Positions 29,372 through 37,668 of a DNA stretch of 64,000 nt are shown here, one piece after another. Made by a program: the position numbers and the translations under genes. Positions within the stretch are counted from its first letter, which is position 1. Every line of letters begins with the position of its first letter. The notes beneath the pieces are model-generated. The model searched no databases and was not told the DNA's origin. It worked only from the letters and a program-made list of their open reading frames with translations. Origin of the DNA: FEN-299 sp963717945 (GTDB lineage Bacteria > Acidobacteriota > Vicinamibacteria > Vicinamibacterales > Fen-181); NCBI GenBank assembly GCA_963717945.1, contig CAVQXT010000003.1, positions 682,001 through 746,000 of the forward strand, given 5' to 3'.

Positions 29372-29451
29372 AGCGAGCCGGCGAGCGCGCCAGCGAAGCC
29401 GCAAGGGGTACACGAGATCCCCGGGCGCGCGGGTCCGTCATCGCCATGACT

Positions 29452-29471
29452 TATGGTATATGTACTACCAT
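29452..29471. promoter_or_regulatory. Palindromic operator candidate of vapBC
   Basis: An A/T-rich island in GC-rich DNA: ATGGTA and TACCAT form an imperfect inverted repeat around TATGTAC, and ACTACCAT is repeated directly downstream. It overlaps the possible antitoxin starts, as expected for autoregulation by a VapB/AbrB-type antitoxin. Confidence 0.45.
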
Positions 29472-29730
29472 GACTACTACCATGGATGCGGCCGGGCGCC
29501 TCGTGATTCCGAGCGAGATCCGCCGGAGCGCGGCGCTGGAACCGGGCGTGCCGCTGGAGGTCCGCTGGCACGACGGGGTGATTGAGATCGAGCCGCAACC
29601 GCTGGCCGTGACGCTGCGGCGCCGGGGGCGCCTGCTCGTGGCGCTGCCGGCGGTGAAGGTGGCCCCGCTCAGGACCTCGGCCGTTGAACGCGCCCGCCGA
29701 GATCTCGCGACACGCCGGGGTCGGGGCTGA
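29470..29730 (+). CDS. vapB: AbrB/MazE-type antitoxin of a VapBC pair
   Basis: An 86-residue protein with an N-terminal swapped-hairpin AbrB DNA-binding domain (TMDAAGRLVIPSEIR, LEPGVPLEVRW, GVIEIEP) and a basic C-terminal tail (ERARRDLATRRG) that would wrap the toxin. Possible starts are ATG 29446, 29470 or 29482; the middle one gives a normal-length domain. The toxin gene starts two bases after its stop. The antitoxin should repress its own promoter through the adjacent palindrome. Confidence 0.85.
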   Translation: MTTTMDAAGRLVIPSEIRRSAALEPGVPLEVRWHDGVIEIEPQPLAVTLRRRGRLLVALPAVKVAPLRTSAVERARRDLATRRGRG

Positions 29731-29732
29731 CC

Positions 29733-30176
29733 GTGCGAGCGTTCGCGCTCGACACGAGCTGCATGATTGCCGCGGTCTGTTCGTGGCACGAGCGCCACGA
29801 GGCGGCGCTCGCCGCCATCGAGGAGCGCCTGGACAGGGGCGAACGACTTGCGGTGGCGGCCCACGCCCTCGTCGAGACCTACGCCGTCCTGACCCGGTTG
29901 CCCGCGCCCCACCGTCTCGCGCCCGCGGATGCCTGGGCGCTCGTCAAGGCGAACTTCGTCGATCACGCCACGATTGTGACGCTGAACGGTCAAGGGCATG
30001 TCGCGCTTCTGGGCCGGCTGGCCGCCACGGGGATCGGCGGCGGCCGGAGCTACGATGCCGTGATCGCGGCGTGCGCCAGGCAGGCCAAGGCCGAGGCCAT
30101 TCTGACGCTCGACCGGCGGCACTTCGACCCACCGCCCAAAGGTGTCGCCGTGATCGACCCGTCCGGATTCGAGTGA
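29733..30176 (+). CDS. vapC: PIN-domain ribonuclease toxin of a VapBC pair
   Basis: A 147-residue PIN-domain endoribonuclease. The four acidic metal ligands can be placed at Asp7 (ALDTSCM), Glu48 (ALVETYA), Asp108 (RSYDAVIAA) and Asp127 (LTLDRRHF), so the toxin looks active. The start is GTG at 29733. Usual targets of VapC enzymes are initiator tRNA or rRNA loops; the target here is unknown. Confidence 0.88.
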   Translation: MRAFALDTSCMIAAVCSWHERHEAALAAIEERLDRGERLAVAAHALVETYAVLTRLPAPHRLAPADAWALVKANFVDHATIVTLNGQGHVALLGRLAATGIGGGRSYDAVIAACARQAKAEAILTLDRRHFDPPPKGVAVIDPSGFE

Positions 30177-30230
30177 CGGGGAGGCCCGCCGGCGCGCCGA
30201 TCAATTCTCTCGGCAGGTCGTCCGCGCGCT

Positions 30231-30250
30231 GGCGACGTGTTGACGTCGCC
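30231..30250. terminator. Bidirectional hairpin between convergent vapC and oxidase genes
   Basis: GGCGACGT-GTTG-ACGTCGCC is a perfect 8-bp stem with a 4-base loop between two convergent genes. There is no T-run on either side, so intrinsic termination is uncertain. Confidence 0.45.
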
Positions 30251-30279
30251 ACCGCCACAGATCGAAACGCGACTGGCGG

Positions 30280-31458
30280 CTAACGCGGCTTCACCTCATA
30301 CCGGGCGACCATTCCGGCCATCATGTGGTCGCTGAAGTGGCAGTGGTACAGCCAGATGCCTGGCGCGTCGGGCACCATGTCTGCCGTGATCATCTGGGCG
30401 GCCTCGACCGCCACGACGTCCGTGCGCTGTCCCCCGACCAGCACGGTATTGCCGTGCCAGTGGGGCGTGTGCGCGTTGAAGAAGTCTCCGAGCGTGGCGA
30501 CGTACCAACGGACGCGATCGCCCTGCCTCATCGTCATCATCGGCATGTTGCCGAAGAGGTAGCCGTTGATGGACCACTTGATGTTGGTCTCGACGAACCC
30601 CGTTCCCACGACCGTTCCGGCCATCCCGTCGGCTGTGATCGGGTGACTGTCCGCGCGGTCCACGCCTTTCGGATCCGTCGTGTGATCGCGGATGTTGTCG
30701 TCGAGATACCAGCTCTCGTTCTCGTTCAGCGCGATGAACATGCTCACAAATTCGCGATCCACGTCCGTCGGCCGGCCATCCGCGCGCGCCATCCCGCGCC
30801 GCGTCACGACGATGGCGCCGAAGAGGCCCGACGCCACGTCGCGCAGTTCCTCGGTGTGTGAATGATAAAGCCAGAAGACGGAGCTGGGGTCGCGCGGACC
30901 GGGGCCGGCGCGCTCCGGGATCTTCCACACGTAGGTGTGCGTCGCGCCAGGCGGCACGCCCCCATCTGCTTTGTCCGCGCCGGATGTGCCATCGCTGTAG
31001 TCGGCCCCCTCGGAGTCCTTCGCGTAGAAGACGCCATGCGGATGCATGCTGTAGGGATGGGTCGCGTGGTTCTTGAACACGACTTTGATCGTGTCGCCCA
31101 CCGCCCCGCGCAAGACCGGACCCACCAGCCCCAGGTATTGCTCTTCCGGGGGGCGCGGCTTCAGCGTCGAAAATGTCGCGTCCGTGTATTCGCGGTAGAT
31201 TGCTTTCTTGTACACGCGACCGATGCGATGCGGGCCCGATTCGACATAGCCCTTCTCAATCTGGTCGAACGGATGCCCCATCGCCTCATCGCGGCCTGAA
31301 GGCGCGTAGTCCCACTGCACTTCGTCGGCCGCCACGTAGTAGGTGCGAGTCGTCCCGGACGGCGCGGCCCGGCCCGTCTGCGCTCCAACTCCCTGCCCAC
31401 ACAGAGACACTCCTATAGACACGACGATGAAGAGCGCGAAGCGAAGTCGCTGGTTCAT
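30280..31458 (-). CDS. Exported multicopper oxidase
   Basis: A 392-residue two-cupredoxin-domain oxidase with a signal peptide (FALFIVVSIGVSLCGQGVGA). All four copper-binding segments are present: HPYSMHPHG, WLYHSHTEE, HTPHWHGNT and the C-terminal LYHCHFSDHMMAGM with the Cys of the type 1 centre. The size and order fit small bacterial laccase/ceruloplasmin-like enzymes that oxidise phenols or metal ions such as Cu(I), Fe(II) or Mn(II). A Met-rich substrate loop is not seen, so I do not call it CueO. It is convergent with vapC and ends the minus-strand unit. Confidence 0.9.
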   Translation of the reverse strand: MNQRLRFALFIVVSIGVSLCGQGVGAQTGRAAPSGTTRTYYVAADEVQWDYAPSGRDEAMGHPFDQIEKGYVESGPHRIGRVYKKAIYREYTDATFSTLKPRPPEEQYLGLVGPVLRGAVGDTIKVVFKNHATHPYSMHPHGVFYAKDSEGADYSDGTSGADKADGGVPPGATHTYVWKIPERAGPGPRDPSSVFWLYHSHTEELRDVASGLFGAIVVTRRGMARADGRPTDVDREFVSMFIALNENESWYLDDNIRDHTTDPKGVDRADSHPITADGMAGTVVGTGFVETNIKWSINGYLFGNMPMMTMRQGDRVRWYVATLGDFFNAHTPHWHGNTVLVGGQRTDVVAVEAAQMITADMVPDAPGIWLYHCHFSDHMMAGMVARYEVKPR

Positions 31459-31801
31459 TGTGTCCTCGCGACGTGCCGCGTGACGCGGCAGGCTCGCTGA
31501 GTTCATGATCGAGCGGCGCCCCGGGAAGTTCAAGCGAAAGGCCGCAAGGGAAGTCCGCTTCACCCGCTCGGCCACCCCCGCGGCCGTATGCCCTCCGATT
31601 ACAATTCTGACCTTCCCTCGGGCGGAACGTAACTCACGCCAGCCAGGACGTTGCCAGCCACGGAGCCCGTCCTCGAAATGTCCAGGAATTCGAGCCGATC
31701 TGGGGAGGTCCGGGGTGGTGCCGGTCTTGCACACGCATGGGTTTCTTTCCTTTAGTCGACTGGAGCGGCACGTGTCGCAGGCGTGTCGCGGGGGAGCGAA
31801 G

Positions 31802-32932
31802 GTGGAGAAAGACTGGTTCGCGGACGCACTCGGCCTGAGGCACCGGGCGACCGACCCGGACGGCTCAGCCATAGAAGTGTTCCGCTTGTGTTCGGACCTG
31901 TCGGCGGCCGCGACGACCGAGGCCGCAATCACCGCCAGGGCGAGCCGGCTGTCGGCGTTCGTCCATCCCGGATTCGCCGCGATCCACCGGGTCGAGCGCG
32001 TGCCCGGACCCCCCGACCAGCTCGTCATCGTCTCCGCTGCCGTTTCCGGCATCCGCCTGTCCGACCTGCTGCGGCGAGGGGCCGAGCGCGGCATCGCGCC
32101 CGGCCCGGGCGCGGTCCGAAGCCTCGCCCGTCAGATTGCCGGCGCCATGGCGGACTTCCATCGCGCCTTCCCGGACCTCGCGCACGGCACCCTCGCCCCC
32201 GAGCGGGTGGTGGTCTGCCCCGACGGGCGGGCGGTGATCGTCGAGCACCTGCTCTCCCCGGCTCTCGAGCCGCTTCGGATGGGAAGGGCGGCCCTGTGGA
32301 CCACCTTCCAGATTCCCGTTCCGTCCGGAGCCGGCTCCGCCAGGTTCGATCAGGTGACCGACGTCGTCCAGCTCGGCATGCTGACGCTGGCGCTCGTCCT
32401 CGGCCGGCCGGTCGCTCTCGAGGAGTATCCGCACGAGGTCGAGCGAATGCTGGCCGACGCCGCCGCGCCAGCCGACGGCCGCCGCCCGCTTGGGACGCCC
32501 GCGATGCGGGCCTGGCTGCTGCGCTGCTTCCAGGTCCAGATGCGGTCGGCCTTCCGGACGGCAGCCGAAGCGGCCGCCGCGTTCGAGGAGGTGGTCGACG
32601 ACGAGCCGCGCCTCCGGTCGCGGCCGTCGGCGGTGGTCGCCTATCTCGAGGCCGTGGAACCGGGCTCGACCCGGAACGCCGGGAATTCCGCGGGAGGGTC
32701 GGGACCCGCGCAGACGCCGGGTGGATCCTCCGGCGGTCGTCTGGCGGCGGTCCGATCGTCGCTCGACTCGACCGCCCCCCTCCGATCGGCATCGGGCACG
32801 GTCGCGGGGCCGCCAGCCGCCATCCGAAACGGCTGGGCGGCGCTCCGCCGGCGGGTCGCCATTACGGCCGGCCGACTCGGACTCCTGGCCGCGCTCCTTG
32901 CCGTGTTGCCGGCAGCCCGCCATCCGCTGTAG
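31802..32932 (+). CDS. Predicted Ser/Thr pseudokinase with C-terminal hydrophobic tail
   Basis: A 376-residue protein with the fold pattern of a Hanks kinase but without catalytic residues. The catalytic-loop position reads LAHGTLAPERVVV instead of HRDLKPxN, the DFG position reads VIVEHLL, and no glycine loop or APE motif is seen. Lobe-like helices are recognisable (LARQIAGAMADFH; FDQVTDVVQLGMLTLALVLG; RAWLLRCFQ). A low-complexity linker (residues about 290-340) leads to a C-terminal hydrophobic stretch (LGLLAALLAVL) that could anchor the tail. The GTG at 31802 follows GGGGGAG and is chosen because the open frame upstream has no conserved character. The identification is by pattern and moderately certain. 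Confidence 0.6.
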   Translation: MEKDWFADALGLRHRATDPDGSAIEVFRLCSDLSAAATTEAAITARASRLSAFVHPGFAAIHRVERVPGPPDQLVIVSAAVSGIRLSDLLRRGAERGIAPGPGAVRSLARQIAGAMADFHRAFPDLAHGTLAPERVVVCPDGRAVIVEHLLSPALEPLRMGRAALWTTFQIPVPSGAGSARFDQVTDVVQLGMLTLALVLGRPVALEEYPHEVERMLADAAAPADGRRPLGTPAMRAWLLRCFQVQMRSAFRTAAEAAAAFEEVVDDEPRLRSRPSAVVAYLEAVEPGSTRNAGNSAGGSGPAQTPGGSSGGRLAAVRSSLDSTAPLRSASGTVAGPPAAIRNGWAALRRRVAITAGRLGLLAALLAVLPAARHPL

Positions 32933-32957
32933 CATTTCGTTTCTGAGGGAGAACACC

Positions 32958-33551
32958 ATGAAACGAGTGCTGCTGGTCGTAGTGTGCACGATCGCGATGA
33001 CGCGTCCCGCGCTGGCGCAGATGCCGGCACCGGGAGCCGGCGCCACGGCCGACCCGTTCAGCAAGGCGCTGAAGGCCTCGTTCGACACGGTTTCGGGCTA
33101 CCTCGCCCGGTCCGCGGAGAAGATGCCCGAGGAGAACTTCTCGTTCAAGCCGACCCCCGAGGTCCGCAGCTTCGGCGAGATCCTCGGCCACGTGGCCAAC
33201 TCGCAGTTTTCGTACTGCTCCCGCGTGAAGGGGGAGAAGAACCCCAACCAGGGAAACGACTTCGAGAAGAAGACCGCCAAGGCCGATCTCGTGAAGGCGA
33301 TCGCCGACTCGAACGCCTACTGCTCGGCGGTCTACGCCTCGATGACCGATGCCATGGCGGTCGAGCCCGTCGCGGCGCCCCCGGCGCCCCCGGCGGCTCC
33401 GGGCGCGCAGGCCAAGCCGGCGCCGCCGCCCGCGATGAAGCTTCGCTTCCTGCTCGGCAACGTGACGCACGACCAGGAGCACTACGGCAACCTGGTGACC
33501 TACCTGCGGCTCAAGGGGCTCGTGCCGCCTTCGAGCGAGCCGCGCAAGTAG
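32958..33551 (+). CDS. Exported DinB-like four-helix protein
   Basis: A 197-residue protein with a signal peptide (RVLLVVVCTIAMTRPALA) and a DinB/YfiT-like domain. The three metal-ligand histidines expected for the superfamily fit LGHVANSQF and VTHDQEHYG. A Pro/Ala-rich insertion (residues about 135-155) splits the domain. The proteins are putative metal-dependent hydrolases or thiol transferases; this one acts outside the cytoplasm. The ATG at 32958 follows GAGGGAG. Confidence 0.8.
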   Translation: MKRVLLVVVCTIAMTRPALAQMPAPGAGATADPFSKALKASFDTVSGYLARSAEKMPEENFSFKPTPEVRSFGEILGHVANSQFSYCSRVKGEKNPNQGNDFEKKTAKADLVKAIADSNAYCSAVYASMTDAMAVEPVAAPPAPPAAPGAQAKPAPPPAMKLRFLLGNVTHDQEHYGNLVTYLRLKGLVPPSSEPRK

Positions 33552-33596
33552 GATGGGGCGACGACGTCACGGCCGGCCAGGAGGCCGGCGCGACCT

Positions 33597-34865
33597 TTGA
33601 ACTGCCGCACTGGCGCCGCTCTGAGCCTTGCGCTCGTTGTGGGACTCGGAGCGGCGTGCACCAGGACCGGCGACCCGCCGCGGCCGGCGCCCGCCCGGCC
33701 CGACGTGTTCCTCGCGCGTGAAACCGAATCGACGAGCGGCCGCGTCCCGAACCGCACGACGCTCGCCGCGCTGCTCGCCTCCTCCCGCCTGCGCGCCGAC
33801 CTGGTGCCCGCCATCGTGTCGCTCACGCGCACGGTCTTCGACCCGCGCCGGCTGAAGGCGGACCATGCCTACCTGGTGGAACGCACCTTCTCCGGCCTGG
33901 TCCGCCGGTTCGAGTACGAGATCGACCAGGACCGCTTTCTCCGCGTGCTCGGCCCCTCCGACCGTCAGCCCGAGGAGCTGACCGTCGAGGTGGTGCCCTA
34001 CAAGAAGGAGCGGGTGCCGGCGTGGGCGCACGGCGAGATCTCCGCCTCGTCCACATCGCTCTTCGCGGCGATGGAGCAGGCGGGCGAGGGGGCGGACCTC
34101 TCGATCGAGCTGGCGGACGTCTTCAGCGGCGAGATCGACTTCAACACGGAACTGCAGCCGGGGGACAGTTTCGACCTGACGTTCGAGAAGGTCTACCGCG
34201 AGGGAAAATTCTCGTCCTACGGCGACGTGCTGGCGGCCGAGTTCACCAGCGGCGGCCGTGTCCTGTCGGCCATCCGGTACACGGTGCCCGGCGGCAAGCC
34301 GGCCCACTACGACGCGCAGGGCCGGTCGCTCAAGCGGTTCTTCCTGAAGTCACCGCTGAAGTTCGGCGCGCCGGTGACGTCGCGGTTCTCGAGGGCGCGG
34401 ATGCACCCGATCCTGCGGGTCCTCCGGCCGCACCTCGGCGTGGACTACGGGGCCCCGTCCGGGAGCCCCGTCGTCTCGGTCGCCAGCGGCGTCGTGGTGT
34501 CGGCCGGGTGGAGCGGGGAAGGGGGCCGGATGGTGCACCTCCGGCACGCCAGCGGCTACGAGACCTTCTACATGCACCTCTCCTCGATGGCCGTGCGCGC
34601 CGGGCAGCGCGTCGGCCAGGGGGACCTGATCGGGAGGGTCGGGATGACCGGCCTGGCGACCGGGCCGCACCTCGACTACCGCGTCAAACTGCGGGGGGCC
34701 GCCATCAACCCGCTGACGCTGCTCCGGTCGCTCCCGCCCGGCGAGCCGATCCCGGCCGGCCTGATGGCGCAGTTCGCGGCCGAGCGGGATCGGTTGCTCG
34801 CACAACTGGCGCACCCGGTCGCGGCGGCGGCTCCGGTTCGTGGTGCTGCGCCGACTTCGCGATAG
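33597..34865 (+). CDS. M23-family peptidoglycan peptidase lipoprotein
   Basis: A 422-residue predicted lipoprotein (lipobox LGAAC) with a C-terminal LytM/M23 domain. The zinc set is complete: His and Asp in RPHLGVDYG, His in FYMHLSS, and His in GPHLDYR. The middle region (residues about 90-230, DLSIELADVF) resembles the OapA/LysM-like segment found in MepM-type enzymes. It should cut peptide cross-links during wall growth or act as an amidase activator. The start is TTG at 33597; no ATG fits the lipoprotein signal. Confidence 0.85.
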   Translation: MNCRTGAALSLALVVGLGAACTRTGDPPRPAPARPDVFLARETESTSGRVPNRTTLAALLASSRLRADLVPAIVSLTRTVFDPRRLKADHAYLVERTFSGLVRRFEYEIDQDRFLRVLGPSDRQPEELTVEVVPYKKERVPAWAHGEISASSTSLFAAMEQAGEGADLSIELADVFSGEIDFNTELQPGDSFDLTFEKVYREGKFSSYGDVLAAEFTSGGRVLSAIRYTVPGGKPAHYDAQGRSLKRFFLKSPLKFGAPVTSRFSRARMHPILRVLRPHLGVDYGAPSGSPVVSVASGVVVSAGWSGEGGRMVHLRHASGYETFYMHLSSMAVRAGQRVGQGDLIGRVGMTGLATGPHLDYRVKLRGAAINPLTLLRSLPPGEPIPAGLMAQFAAERDRLLAQLAHPVAAAAPVRGAAPTSR

Positions 34866-34871
34866 CACTGA

Positions 34872-34947
34872 AGGGGTCGGAGCGGTTTTCCGGTGTTACA
34901 AAATCGAAAGTAGAAGATTGTAATCCGGGAAAACCGCTCCGACCCCT
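34872..34947. repeat. 76-bp palindromic element
   Basis: The outer arms, 34872-34891 and 34928-34947, are a perfect 20-bp inverted repeat (core GGGGTCGGAGCGGTTTTCC); pairing extends to about 30 bp per arm with three mismatches. It lies between the M23 gene and the ParB-like gene, and the next promoter begins at its edge. The GGGGTCGG start recalls REP sequences mobilised by REP-associated tyrosine transposases; none is in the window. Confidence 0.85.
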
Positions 34948-34973
34948 GCCGAGGCCGAGAGCCGCCTTACAAT
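34946..34973 (+). promoter_or_regulatory. Promoter giving a leaderless transcript for the ParB-like gene
   Basis: CTGCCG (34946-34951), a 16-bp spacer and TACAAT (34968-34973). The expected transcription start falls at about 34980, the A of the start codon, and no ribosome site is seen before that ATG. Confidence 0.55.
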
Positions 34974-34979
34974 GGCCTC

Positions 34980-35927
34980 ATGGCCCGGAAGAAGGTCGTA
35001 AGTCGGCGCAAGAAGGTTTCGCCGGCCTCGGTCGGACTTGGCCCAATGGAAACGAAGGCCGCTCCATCCGGCGACACCAGGGCACTGGTCGCGCAGGTCG
35101 AGCGGGACGGCGGCGCGCTGCTCGGCAGCTACCGCGATCCGTTCGGCGGCAAGGACGTGCTGCTGGTGGCGCTGCCGATCGACCGCGTCGATCCGACGCC
35201 TTACCAGCGCGACCCGTCCGAGCCGCACGTGAAGCGGCTGATGACGGTCATCGAGAAGATCGGGCAGTTCCTCGATCCCGTCATCGCCATCCGCCAGCAC
35301 GATCGCTACTGGACGCCGAACGGCAACCACCGGCTGCAGGCGCTCAAGCGCCTCGGCGCGCGGTCGGTCATCGCCCTGCTGCTGCCCGATCCGCAGGTGG
35401 CCTTCAAGATCCTCGCGCTCAACACCGAGAAGGCGCACAACCTCCGGGAGAAGTCGCTCGAGACGATCCGCATGGCGCGCGAGCTGGCGCGCGACGGGGG
35501 CGCCAAGGAGAGCGACTACACCTTCGAGTTCGAAGAGGCGCCGTACCTGACGCTCGGCGTCGCCTACGAGCAGCGGCCGCGATTGAGCGGCGGCGCCTAC
35601 CATTCGCTTCTGCGGCGGATCGACGACTTCATCGAGCGGCCGGTGCCCGCCGCGCTCGAGGCGCGCGAGTCGCGCGCGGCGAAGCTGCTCGAGATCGACG
35701 ACCGCGTCGCCGCGATCGTCGATCGTTTGAGAGCCCGCGGCCTGACCAGCCCCTACCTCAAGCCGTTCGTCGTGGCGCGCCTCAACCCGATCCGCTTCTC
35801 GAAGTCCACCTCGTTCGACTTCGACGAGGTCCTCGGCAGGATGCTCGCGGCCGCGAACAAGTTCAACGTCGAGAAGATCAAACCCGAGGACGTGGCGCGA
35901 ACCGGGGGAGCGCCGGAAGAGAGCTAG
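34980..35927 (+). CDS. Stand-alone ParB/Srx-domain protein
   Basis: A 315-residue protein with a ParB N-terminal/sulfiredoxin-like domain at residues about 60-150 (LPIDRVDPTPYQRDPSEPHVKR, then PNGNHRLQALKRLGA). The GNHR segment matches the nucleotide-binding box of the superfamily. There is no clear helix-turn-helix of a chromosome-partition ParB. The basic N-terminus (ARKKVVSRRKK) could bind nucleic acid. Members of this fold act as CTPases, nucleases or small-molecule kinases (for example archaeal serine kinase), so the activity is open. It is probably translated from a leaderless message. Confidence 0.7.
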   Translation: MARKKVVSRRKKVSPASVGLGPMETKAAPSGDTRALVAQVERDGGALLGSYRDPFGGKDVLLVALPIDRVDPTPYQRDPSEPHVKRLMTVIEKIGQFLDPVIAIRQHDRYWTPNGNHRLQALKRLGARSVIALLLPDPQVAFKILALNTEKAHNLREKSLETIRMARELARDGGAKESDYTFEFEEAPYLTLGVAYEQRPRLSGGAYHSLLRRIDDFIERPVPAALEARESRAAKLLEIDDRVAAIVDRLRARGLTSPYLKPFVVARLNPIRFSKSTSFDFDEVLGRMLAAANKFNVEKIKPEDVARTGGAPEES

Positions 35928-35942
35928 GCCAGGGTGCGCCTT

Positions 35943-37026
35943 ATGGCGACCATACAGGTGAGTCTTCGTCGTCGCGCTCGCGCCGAGACGGGTCTTCGAC
36001 CTCCTCGTGAGCGAGCTGGAGACCGCGCTCGGGCGGCAGGGCCTTCGCTTCGAGCCCGGCCCGGAGGGCCGGGTTCGCGAGGGGACGGCCGAGGTCGCCA
36101 CCGTCACGACCTGGAAGCGCGGAAAGGGGCCGAGCTTCGGCTTGACGCTGAAGTGGAACGCGCCGCCGTGGAAGCCGGGGCGGCCGACCACGCTCGCCTT
36201 CAGGGTGCAGCGGGCGAAGGGCGGGACGCGGGTGACGGTGACGAACGAGACTTGGGGCGGCGAGGTCGGCAAACCGCGGGAACTGGTCGGGTGGTTCGCG
36301 GACCAGGTGGCGGCGCCCCTGCTGCACGCGATGGCTCCCGCCGCTCTGGGGGACTGGATTACCGACAGGCGGGCGCGCCGGCCTGCGGGGGCCGACTCGA
36401 GGGCGATCTACGCGGACCCCGTGTTCCACTATCCCAATTTCCGCGTGATCCTCGACGAGCTGGCGCTGACCGCGCGGGACCACCTGGTGGAAGTGGCGTG
36501 CGGGGGCGGCGCGCTGCTGAACCGCGCGCTGGCCAGCGGCTGCCGCGCGGCGGCGATCGACCACAGCGCCGAGATGGTCCGCCTGGCGCTGGAGGCGAAC
36601 CGCGACGCGGTGGCGCAGGGCCGGCTCGAGATCCGGCAGGGTGACGCGTCCGCCCTCCCGTGGCCCGACGGCACCTTCACGTGCGCCGCGATGACCGGCG
36701 TGCTGGGCTTTCTTCCCGACCCCGTCCGCGCGCTCTCGGAGATTCGCCGCGTCCTCAAACCCGGCGGCCGGCTCGTGGCGCTCGGCACCGATCCGGAGAT
36801 GAAAGGCACGCCCGCCGCGCCGGAACCGATCGCGTCGCGCCTGGCCTTCTACGATTCGGCCGCGCTCGAAGCGCTCGGACGCGCGGCGGGATTCGAAGAG
36901 GTCCGGGTCGTCCGCCGCGATCTCGAGCCGTTCGCGCGCGAGGAGGGCGTGCCCGAGTTCGCGCTGCCGCTCTTCGCCGCGGGCAAGGACGGCGGCGCGA
37001 GATTCCTGCTGGCGCGGCGGCGCTGA
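35943..37026 (+). CDS. SRPBCC (AHSA1-like) domain fused to a class I SAM methyltransferase, apparent frameshift
   Basis: About 360 residues. The first part (residues about 1-120) is an SRPBCC/START-type domain (VVALAPRRVFDLLVSELE, then WFADQVAAPLLHAM). The second part is a class I methyltransferase with the SAM loop VEVACGGGALLNRAL, acidic AAIDHSAEMV, GDASALPWPDGTF and RVLKPGGRLVALG. The ATG at 35943 gives MATIQVS; the domain continues in the +1 frame from about 35965, so one extra base lies at about 35962-35967. If the shift is real, translation could begin at GTG 36007 and lose the first strand. The substrate is unknown; the SRPBCC domain may supply a hydrophobic ligand pocket. Confidence 0.75.
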
Positions 37027-37039
37027 GCTGCGCCGCCGC

Positions 37040-37649
37040 CTACTTCTTCAGCAGACGGCGCGCGCCTTCGACATCGATCTCGTCGAGCCCTTTCTGCTCG
37101 CAGCAGGGCACTCCGCTGCGCTGCTCCGAGATCGCGCAGCCGATCTGCATGACCTCCTGCAGCCTGCGGCGGGCGCGATGGAGACGGATCTTGACGCTGC
37201 CCACGCTCTCGCCGAGCAGGCCGGCGATCTCCGGGGCCGTGAGGCCGTGCGCCTCGTGCAGCAGGATGACGGCGCGGTAGTCGTCGGAGAGGAAGTCGAG
37301 GCAGCGCTGCACGCAGACGCCCGTCTCGTGCCGCTCGCTGACTTCCACGGCTGAAGGCGCGGTCGATGGCTGCCGAGTCCATCACCCGCGCGCCCTCCGG
37401 GCCGTCGAGCGAGACCGCCGAGGCCCGCTGCCGGAGCCGGTCCAGGCACACGTGCGTCGCGATGCGATACAGCCAGCCGCGAACCGCGTTCTTGTCGCGC
37501 AGCGACGCGCGGCGCTCGTAGGCGCGCAGGAAGGTGTCCTGGGCAAGGTCCTCGGCTTCGGCGGGGTCGTGGACCATGCCCAGGAGATAGCGGTAGATCC
37601 TGCCGTGATAGGTCTTGAAGAGCGCGCCTGTTTCGTCGTCGGGAATCAT
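37040..37649 (-). CDS. ECF-type RNA polymerase sigma factor with Cys-rich C-terminus, apparent frameshift
   Basis: About 202 residues. Region 2 is clear (RIYRYLLGMVHDPAEAEDLAQDTFLRAYER), as is region 4 (LDFLSDDYRAVILLHEAHG, GESVGSVKIRLHRARRRLQ). A tail follows with IGCAISEQRSGVPCCEQK, a Cys pattern that could sense redox state or bind a metal. A +1 shift lies between regions 2 and 4 at about 37350-37372; one inserted base explains it. Its start is 19 bases after the stop of an exported CxxC protein on the same strand, and no classical anti-sigma gene is adjacent. Confidence 0.83.
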
Positions 37650-37668
37650 GGCCGCGTCTCTGGCGCCC

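Noticed and set aside
29372..29445. An additional short gene between the lipoprotein and vapB
   Set aside because: Only a 74-base gap; no start with ribosome site.
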